A DNA stretch of 11,749 nucleotides from an uncultured Verrucomicrobiales bacterium (lineage in GTDB: Bacteria > Verrucomicrobiota > Verrucomicrobiia > Verrucomicrobiales > Akkermansiaceae): NCBI GenBank assembly GCA_937952875.1, contig CALFDI010000090.1, positions 1 to 11,749 on the forward strand, read 5' to 3'. Both the position numbers and the translations under genes were made by a program. The notes beneath the pieces are model-generated. The model made no database searches. It saw only the letters and a program-made list of their open reading frames with translations, and was not told where the DNA came from. Every line of letters begins with the position of its first letter. Positions within the stretch are counted from its first letter, which is position 1. Shown here in pieces: positions 6,346 through 11,749 of this stretch.

Positions 6346-7224
6346 TTGCCCCATCATGAGAGAGCTGCTACTTTCTCGCTGTTGACTATTGAGTTTTTAC
6401 AGAATCATTGGCGAGATGGGGTCGAGATATTGATCCTATGGGTCATTTTGTATCAAGTGTATCGAGCCTTTCGCGGCACACGAGGAGCTAGAATTCTCGT
6501 CGGACTTGTCGTGATCCTTCTTGTCGTGACGCTTCTCGCGCTCGTGTTGAAGCTTCAGGTCATCAGTTTTATTTTAAAAGGCGCTGCATTAACTCTCTCG
6601 CTCGCGCTTGCCATTATCTTCCAGCCTGAACTGCGCTCAGCCCTTGCTCGATTAGGGAATAGTAGATTGCTCTCTCTCTTTTCGGGGAGCACGACTGAAA
6701 GTAGTGATTTCCTCAGTAGCATTGCAGATGCGACGAGCGTTCTCGCATCTAAGCGTTATGGCGCATTGATCGCGATCGAGAGGAAAAATGAGCTGGAAGA
6801 TCAGCATGAGACAGGTGTTGAGATTGATGGAAAATTTTCGACTGAACTTTCACTTGCGATCTTTCACCCGAAGTCTGCTCTGCACGATGGTGGTATGATC
6901 ATATCGACCAACCGTGTGGCCACAGCTGGCTGCGTCTTCCCAGTGAGTCAAAAAGAAATGTCTGACCGCACGATGGGGCTACGCCACAGAGCCGCAGCAG
7001 GTCTAACAGAAGAGACAGACGCTGTGGTAATCGTAGTAAGTGAAGAAACAGGGCGCATGAGCATCGCTGTCGATGGGAAGCTCACACGCGTGAAAGACCT
7101 CGAAGAGTTACTTGAGACCTTAGAAGAAATTTTCCTCCCACAAGAAAAGAAAGAAGACGATGAAACACTGGCAAGCGAAGATCGCAGCTCTGATACTAGC
7201 GATAGCGATATGGTATCTAGTTAG
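6346..7224 (+). CDS. cdaA: CdaA/DacA-type diadenylate cyclase (membrane-bound c-di-AMP synthase)
   Basis: This enzyme condenses two ATP into cyclic di-AMP, a second messenger tied to potassium, osmotic and cell-wall homeostasis. The 292-residue frame has the CdaA layout. Three transmembrane helices lie at about 26-42, 48-70 and 72-92, followed by 'IFQPELRSALARLG' (91-104) and then the cytoplasmic DisA_N domain (about 125-245). The catalytic motifs are 'LHDGG' (Asp181) and 'LRHRAA' (RHR at 213-215), with 'TDAVVIVVSEETG' after them. The usual DGA motif reads DGG here. The start is uncertain. The TTG at 6346 gives an atypical extra N-terminus, whereas a TTG at 6382 gives 'TIEFLQNHWRDGVEIL', which fits the family better. 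The last ~25 residues are Ser/Asp/Glu-rich low complexity, and their DNA also encodes the overlapping membrane microprotein listed next. Confidence 0.93.
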   Translation: MPHHERAATFSLLTIEFLQNHWRDGVEILILWVILYQVYRAFRGTRGARILVGLVVILLVVTLLALVLKLQVISFILKGAALTLSLALAIIFQPELRSALARLGNSRLLSLFSGSTTESSDFLSSIADATSVLASKRYGALIAIERKNELEDQHETGVEIDGKFSTELSLAIFHPKSALHDGGMIISTNRVATAGCVFPVSQKEMSDRTMGLRHRAAAGLTEETDAVVIVVSEETGRMSIAVDGKLTRVKDLEELLETLEEIFLPQEKKEDDETLASEDRSSDTSDSDMVSS

Positions 7225-7258
7225 GCTGCACTTAGCAGGAAGTGGTTTTCCTGTCTAA
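7160..7258 (+). CDS. Overlapping 32-residue membrane microprotein resembling the YbbR/CdaR N-terminal anchor
   Basis: A 33-codon frame starts at an ATG inside the 3' end of cdaA, in the +1 frame relative to it, and ends 34 bases beyond the cyclase stop. The peptide begins MKHWQAKIAALILAIAIWYL and ends VRLHLAGSGFPV. It has a short basic head, one hydrophobic helix (about residues 8-21) with a Trp at its far end, and a short polar tail. The pattern 'K-x-x-A-L-x-L-A-x-x-x-W' is how YbbR/CdaR proteins typically start, and ybbR/cdaR commonly follows cdaA in an overlapping or adjacent position. Here no YbbR domain follows. A purine-rich AAAGAAG lies about 3 bases before the ATG and could serve as ribosome binding site. 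It may be a minimal CdaA partner, a decayed cdaR, or a chance frame; its reality is inferred, not proven. Confidence 0.5.
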   Translation: MKHWQAKIAALILAIAIWYLVRLHLAGSGFPV

Positions 7259-7273
7259 AAATGATAGCTAACT

Positions 7274-8179
7274 ATGAATAAGAGAACATTTTTAAAGCAA
7301 GGGATCGCTGCTGCAGCACTCTCTGGTGTAGCGCGTGCAGAAAAGACCACGTCCGAGACGAGCGACTGGCCTATTATTTTATTTGAAAAGCCAGTCCAAG
7401 CGCTGAGCTACGATGAGATCGCTGATCGCCTAGCGGGAATGGGTATCCAAGGGATCGAAGCGACTATTCGCACTGACGGCCATATCAAGCCTGAGAATGC
7501 AGCAAAAGAAGTTCCTGGCCTCGTCAAGTCTATGGCTAAGGCAGGTCTTTCGACGATCATTCCGGCGACTCATTTGAACCTCCCTGATGAGCATACACGC
7601 GAGCAGTTAAAGATTTTTCGGGACAATGGGATCACTCAGTATCGTATGCAGCATTATCGATATTCGAAGACAGGTGACCCTCTCGCAGAAGCTCGCTCTC
7701 ATCGGGAAACACTCTTGAAGCTAGCAGAGATGAATGCCGAGATTGGGATTCACGGAGTGTATCAAATTCATTCAGGCTGGCATATTGCAGGTGCCTTGAT
7801 CTGGGATGCTGCGCTCATGTTCGAAGGAATAGACCCTGATCACATCGGGCTCGCCTACGATCTTCGCCATAGTAAGACAGACACAGGCCTCTCATGGAAG
7901 TTGGCAGCTCAGCTCGCACAGAAACATACTCGCGCATTGTATATTAAAGATGCTAAATGGGGAGGTGAACGCTCAGATAAGCTCGTCAATGTCCCGCTCG
8001 ATACAGGCTTTGTGAATCAAAAAATCTTCGATCACGTCAGAAGTGGACTTTCTCCTATGCCAATTAGCCTCCATATGGAATGGGGTGAGCATCAAGTTTA
8101 TCCGAGCGACAAAGCCCAAGAAGCATGGAAGCTCATTGAGCGTGATATCGCTGTTTTAAAGAAATGGAGAGACGCTTAG
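7274..8179 (+). CDS. Sugar phosphate isomerase/epimerase-like TIM-barrel protein with Tat-like leader
   Basis: The 301-residue protein resembles the xylose-isomerase-like TIM-barrel (AP endonuclease 2) superfamily, whose members isomerise or epimerise sugars using a divalent metal. Recognisable barrel elements are 'YDEIADRLAGMGIQGIEATI' (46-65), 'GIHGVYQIHSGWHIAG' (158-173), 'GLAYDLRHSK' (192-201), 'ALYIKDAKWG' (221-230) and 'ISLHMEWGEH' (264-273). Likely metal ligands are Glu62, Asp196, Glu269 and neighbouring His residues, by position only. The N-terminus 'NKRTFLKQGIAAAALSGVARA' is a Tat-type leader with Lys-Arg in place of Arg-Arg and a probable cleavage after Ala22. The product is therefore probably periplasmic. 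It follows cdaA closely and converges with the giant peptidase gene, 7 bases away. The substrate is unknown. Confidence 0.82.
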   Translation: MNKRTFLKQGIAAAALSGVARAEKTTSETSDWPIILFEKPVQALSYDEIADRLAGMGIQGIEATIRTDGHIKPENAAKEVPGLVKSMAKAGLSTIIPATHLNLPDEHTREQLKIFRDNGITQYRMQHYRYSKTGDPLAEARSHRETLLKLAEMNAEIGIHGVYQIHSGWHIAGALIWDAALMFEGIDPDHIGLAYDLRHSKTDTGLSWKLAAQLAQKHTRALYIKDAKWGGERSDKLVNVPLDTGFVNQKIFDHVRSGLSPMPISLHMEWGEHQVYPSDKAQEAWKLIERDIAVLKKWRDA

Positions 8180-8186
8180 ATTTCCT

Positions 8187-11100
8187 CTAGTTAGCATTCC
8201 GAGTCACTCGTAAACGTGCGAAGAGGCGGCCCTGATCAGTGGGTAAGACATACGAGATGATCGAGTTATTATCCACTGTAGGGGTAACGGTAGTCCATGG
8301 GGCCTGCATGTCTGGAGATGTTTCTATCGTATATGTAAGATCGCCATTTGTGACTGCTTCAGCTCCCTTGTCGAAGCTAATGAGGCTTCCTTGCTGCTGC
8401 CCTAATACTTGATCTGAGCTGCCTTGGTTTAAGCCGAGTGCGTATTCTAGTAAATTACTGAAGCCATCATTATCGTCATCATCATCGGCGGATCCTGTGA
8501 CACCGTTAGAACTAGACCATGTCGTAAAGTCGTTTCTGAGAGTGAAAAATGATCGTGATGCACCCCAGCTAGATCCTCCATCATTGCTAGCATTAATACT
8601 ATAAAAATACTGAGTGTCGGGGAGTAGGTTATCGATATCACTATCATAGCTACCCTCAGGCAGGATTCCTATGCTGACAACGTCATCCCAGTTTGCCTGA
8701 TTTGTCCCACCATCGCTTGTTCCGTAGAAGAGAAGGAATGTTGGTGCTTCATTACCATCGTCGTTTAGATCAAATGAGATATTTGCACGTGTCTGAAGAA
8801 TCTCATCTGCGTCACCAGTCGTTACTGCGGGTGCTGTTACTGGAAGGCCAAAGACTTTATTGACTGCAAAACCTTCGAGTCCAACTCGGTAAATCAACGC
8901 TGCATCCTGTCCAGTTAAAGCATCTTTAAAGACGGCAATATCGTCTAGAGTTCCGGTAAATTCGCGGTTGTTGACTGCAGAGTCATCTCCGATACGCCAT
9001 TCTCCTCCGCTGATGATAGAGCCTGTTAGGACTGTGTCGGAGTCAATGATCTCTCCATTTAGATAGAGAGCCGCTGTGCCAGATATACCATCCCACGTGT
9101 AGAGAACATGTTGCCATGCATCGATGGAGTCTTGAGAAATGACACCACTTTCAAAACCAGCTTGTCCGTAGTAACGCCAGTCAATGTGTTTGGCTCCACT
9201 TCCATTTTCTAATGCAACTCCCCAGTTTTCACCGTTACCTGATCCCAGAGTTGTGCGCATGTCACGCGTCATGAATAGGCCATTATATGACGAATTGTTA
9301 TTCGTTTCCACATCTTGGTTAAACCAGAGTGAGATACTGAATCTTTCTTCGCCGTTTAATGATGAGAGATTAGAAATGCTAAAGTGCTCAGTGCCGCTAC
9401 CTCCGTCTTCATCATTTATTTGAGCCCCCCGACCGATGAGTCCATTGACCCAACTGTTCTCACCGGGATTACCTTGCCAGAGAGCGTCGAGACCGTTTCC
9501 GCTCGCATCAGCAGCGGTTTCGCCTGAATCTTCATCTAACGGCCAGTAGCCGGCGAGGTCTCTGCTCGTGATTGTCGGAATATCAAGTGGATCATTGAGA
9601 TCTGTGCCTGCAGCTAGCTCTAAAAAGTCACTATAAGTATCAGCATCAGCATCTCCATCGATCCGTCTGAGAGTCATGCGATTTACGACCCACGCGAGAG
9701 TCGATCCGCCTGCGTCGGAAAATTCGAGGTTTAATTCACCATCACTCACAACCACATCGAAGCTACTCGTCGTAGGAGTGACGCCACTTGTATTTAATCC
9801 AGAGTATTGGCCGGCAGGGAGATCGATATCGCTACTGATGGTAATGCCTTCTGCACGAACGACGATGTCATCGAAAGACTCGGTCGCGTCTCCCATATTG
9901 AGTGAGATTCTCCAAGTGGCATTGGGAAGTTTGTGATTAAATGTAGAAGTGCCTGCTCCTGTAATATAATCACGATTAATATTATTCACTCCTTGGATAG
10001 ACCCGTTGTCTACGGCGCTGACTGGGTCACCGCTCCATGAGACATCTCCTGCGATGGATGGAGTCAATTGGGTCAATCCATTTTGGACAGGTGAACTCGT
10101 AGAACCTAAATCATAATTGTAGACTAGAGTGCTAGGATCAACAGCGATGCCTACCCGCGTGATGATAATACGCGTAATATTGGCAGAGAAACCAAGAACA
10201 TCAATGGAGACATTAAGTTCACCGTCCGTAACCCCAACACCCTCTAATGTGTAATTTGTAAACGTTGTAGGAACATGTGAGGCAGTTGTGAGAGTGTCCG
10301 TTCCTTCCGCAGTGAATGTGATCGGATTAGTGTTCTCAGTGGCATCTCCTACAGTAAATAGTATATCATAACTACCCGGTGCGAGTTTATGGGTGAATGT
10401 GCCAGATGAGCGCATGCGAATGTGGTCGCGGTTAATATTATTCACATTGCTGATCTGGCCGTTGCTTTCACGGTCCCGTGACTCAACTGGAAACGAACCA
10501 TTTGATGTAAAGTAGATGTCGCCGAATGTTAATTCAGATATGCGCTGATAAGGATCGCTTGTTCCTGTAAAAACAGGAGACGACGGTGTGCCTAAATCGT
10601 AAAAATACCTGCTGTCAGCGAGGTTGACCACTGTAGGTCCTAGATTTTGCACATAGCACGCACCCCAGTCTCTGAGGCCTGTGCTATCGCAGACATCATA
10701 GTGGAAAAAGTCAGGTCCGGTGTAGTTACTAGGTGGAGAGTAAATGATTTCATTCCGTCCGCCAGGACCTGTTCCTTGGGAAAGACTAATTATGCCTCCT
10801 CTTTGACTCACCGTGTCTCTGAGTGCCACGTCTAATACATCATTATTCGCATCGTAGTCGTTTGCGATGACATCGATTGTGATCGGGAGTCCGTTGGCGT
10901 TCGCTGAGTCACGTCTGCCAAATGGCTTAATCGGGCCAGGTGACGCAATGACATCTCCAACTGAGAGGCGGGACTGGCGTGCGTTAAATACTGTATTTGC
11001 CTCATCACTGGAAAGTCGGCTAATATTATGTTGGCCTCGTCCATCCATGATGCTGATAAATGTATGTGAACCGCCTGCACTGTTTCCGTCTGATCGTGGT

Positions 11101-11749
11101 CGCGATTCATAAAATAAGGACGGTGGAGCCTCTCCACTATCGTAATCGTAATTGTTAATGGGGCCGTCATTCACATGCCCTAAGTTCCATGAATGTCCAA
11201 ATTCGTGAGCTACGGTGCCATTCGCCCAGCTGGAGGCAGATCTACCTCCTGTCGTAGCGTAGCGAGATCTACCACCGACACTATTAACATATGCCAGCCC
11301 GGAAGGTGCAGAGAATACGTGATAGACGGCTAAGTCATGTGATGTTCCTATTTTTCCTTGGCTAGGATCATTCGGGTCAATGTCTGGATTCGTATTCCAA
11401 TAATCTCGAAATGCACTTAAACTACTGCTTGCCGCAGAGCCAGCTCCAGTTTCTGTGACAGAGTTTCTCAAAGGATCAGACCCAACATCTGTCCGGATAA
11501 TGACTGTTCCAAGGCGGTGTTTAATTCCGGCTGCATGGAGGAAGCGTCGATCTAAATTTGTTACAAGCGATTGCGCGACGGATTGAGCTGTGGCGAGGTT
11601 GCCATTGTAAGCAGAGCTGGCAAAGAACGCGCGAGACCCGATTTCGACACCGATTTCATATTCGCGGACGTCCATAACTCGCTGCGGAGGGAGAGTTGCT
11701 GTCGATGGCGGCGCGTTGGTCGCGTCTACGGAATGAGTCAGAAGAGGGA
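8187..11749 (-). CDS. Giant secreted multidomain zinc metallopeptidase (metzincin) with LamG- and FN3-like modules; 5' end outside window
   Basis: The frame stays open to the right edge: 24 further codons without a stop precede the ATG at 11675, and they read naturally into it ('TLPPQRVMDVREYEIG'). At least 1186 residues are encoded here, and the signal peptide and any propeptide lie beyond the window. Numbering from the Met at 11675, a metzincin zinc motif 'HEFGHSWNLGH' is at 157-167 with a likely Met-turn at Met210 ('ISIMDGRG'). This resembles reprolysin-like (M12B) peptidases. Then follow an Ig/cadherin-like domain (about 250-345), two tandem beta-sandwich modules (356-507 and 518-672), a DxDxD calcium-type segment (673-690), a LamG/concanavalin-like domain (about 705-930), an FN3-like domain (about 945-1047), and a terminal 'DDDDDNDGFSNLLEYALG' module common in Verrucomicrobiota exoproteins. 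There is no PEP-CTERM anchor. It probably acts on extracellular or surface protein/glycoprotein. Confidence 0.85.
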   Translation of the reverse strand, partial: PLLTHSVDATNAPPSTATLPPQRVMDVREYEIGVEIGSRAFFASSAYNGNLATAQSVAQSLVTNLDRRFLHAAGIKHRLGTVIIRTDVGSDPLRNSVTETGAGSAASSSLSAFRDYWNTNPDIDPNDPSQGKIGTSHDLAVYHVFSAPSGLAYVNSVGGRSRYATTGGRSASSWANGTVAHEFGHSWNLGHVNDGPINNYDYDSGEAPPSLFYESRPRSDGNSAGGSHTFISIMDGRGQHNISRLSSDEANTVFNARQSRLSVGDVIASPGPIKPFGRRDSANANGLPITIDVIANDYDANNDVLDVALRDTVSQRGGIISLSQGTGPGGRNEIIYSPPSNYTGPDFFHYDVCDSTGLRDWGACYVQNLGPTVVNLADSRYFYDLGTPSSPVFTGTSDPYQRISELTFGDIYFTSNGSFPVESRDRESNGQISNVNNINRDHIRMRSSGTFTHKLAPGSYDILFTVGDATENTNPITFTAEGTDTLTTASHVPTTFTNYTLEGVGVTDGELNVSIDVLGFSANITRIIITRVGIAVDPSTLVYNYDLGSTSSPVQNGLTQLTPSIAGDVSWSGDPVSAVDNGSIQGVNNINRDYITGAGTSTFNHKLPNATWRISLNMGDATESFDDIVVRAEGITISSDIDLPAGQYSGLNTSGVTPTTSSFDVVVSDGELNLEFSDAGGSTLAWVVNRMTLRRIDGDADADTYSDFLELAAGTDLNDPLDIPTITSRDLAGYWPLDEDSGETAADASGNGLDALWQGNPGENSWVNGLIGRGAQINDEDGGSGTEHFSISNLSSLNGEERFSISLWFNQDVETNNNSSYNGLFMTRDMRTTLGSGNGENWGVALENGSGAKHIDWRYYGQAGFESGVISQDSIDAWQHVLYTWDGISGTAALYLNGEIIDSDTVLTGSIISGGEWRIGDDSAVNNREFTGTLDDIAVFKDALTGQDAALIYRVGLEGFAVNKVFGLPVTAPAVTTGDADEILQTRANISFDLNDDGNEAPTFLLFYGTSDGGTNQANWDDVVSIGILPEGSYDSDIDNLLPDTQYFYSINASNDGGSSWGASRSFFTLRNDFTTWSSSNGVTGSADDDDDNDGFSNLLEYALGLNQGSSDQVLGQQQGSLISFDKGAEAVTNGDLTYTIETSPDMQAPWTTVTPTVDNNSIISYVLPTDQGRLFARLRVTRNAN
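9660..10124 (-). repeat. Second copy of tandem beta-sandwich module in the giant peptidase
   Basis: This copy (residues 518-672 from the Met at 11675) shares ordered blocks with the first copy: 'YDLGSTSSPV', 'VNNINRDYI', 'FNHKLP', 'GDATES', 'VSDGELN' and a closing 'NRMTLRRID'. At DNA level the TTAATATTATTCAC block at 9976-9989 is identical to that at 10432-10445. The blocks resemble the N-terminal beta-sandwich of rhamnogalacturonan-acetylesterase-like and related carbohydrate-associated proteins, so carbohydrate binding is plausible but inferred. Confidence 0.75.
10155..10610 (-). repeat. First copy of tandem beta-sandwich module in the giant peptidase
   Basis: This copy (residues 356-507) carries 'FYDLGTPSSPV', 'VNNINRDHI', 'FTHKLAPGSY', 'GDATEN', 'VTDGELN' and 'ITRIIITRV' in the same order as the second copy. 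The two have diverged well beyond recent duplication, keeping mainly the structural blocks. Confidence 0.75.

Noticed and set aside
9976..10445. Identical 14-base TTAATATTATTCAC blocks as a mobile-element or recombination repeat
   Set aside because: Both copies encode the same conserved residues of the tandem protein modules, so coding conservation explains them.
10832..11170. 112-residue minus-strand frame inside the giant peptidase gene
   Set aside because: It is an alternative frame of the same strand, with repetitive low-complexity translation. The main frame contains the zinc site and Met-turn here.

Overview
The window looks like ordinary chromosomal DNA of a free-living, probably aquatic member of the Verrucomicrobiota (Opitutia / Puniceicoccales-like). 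This placement is an inference from protein style: a very large secreted multidomain protein with a 'DxDxDGxxNLLEYALG'-type tail, a sugar isomerase/epimerase with a Tat-like leader, and few Shine-Dalgarno motifs. No rRNA, tRNA, insertion sequence, phage gene or CRISPR array is visible. No gene-free gap exceeds about 155 bases.

Left part (1-3438): a molybdenum-cofactor pair faces apart. It consists of the 5' end of moeA (minus strand, cut by the left edge and only 130 bases long here) and a complete moaA (plus strand). moaA converges, with 5 bases between, on a minus-strand operon read in the order Mrp/ApbC-type P-loop Fe-S carrier, A-type Fe-S carrier (IscA/ErpA-like), and an unrecognised single-pass membrane protein. 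Fe-S carriers next to the radical-SAM Fe-S enzyme MoaA make a coherent Fe-S/Moco neighbourhood.

Middle (3528-7258): a plus-strand run of housekeeping genes follows. It holds holA (DNA polymerase III delta), a half-size TSUP/TauE-SafE permease that starts one base after the holA stop, an N-acetylglutamate synthase with an unusually reduced amino-acid-kinase domain, and a CdaA-type diadenylate cyclase. A 32-residue membrane microprotein is encoded in another frame over the 3' end of the cyclase gene. It resembles the N-terminal anchor of YbbR/CdaR, the usual regulatory partner of CdaA, without any YbbR domain. I consider this the most interesting item in the window.

Right part (7274-11749): a sugar phosphate isomerase/epimerase-like TIM-barrel protein with a KR-type Tat-like leader is followed, convergently and 7 bases away, by a giant minus-strand gene. 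That gene encodes a secreted zinc metallopeptidase (metzincin motif) carrying an Ig/cadherin-like domain, two tandem beta-sandwich modules, a LamG-like lectin domain, an FN3-like domain and a calcium-binding-type tail. Its reading frame stays open to the right edge, so its true start lies outside the window.
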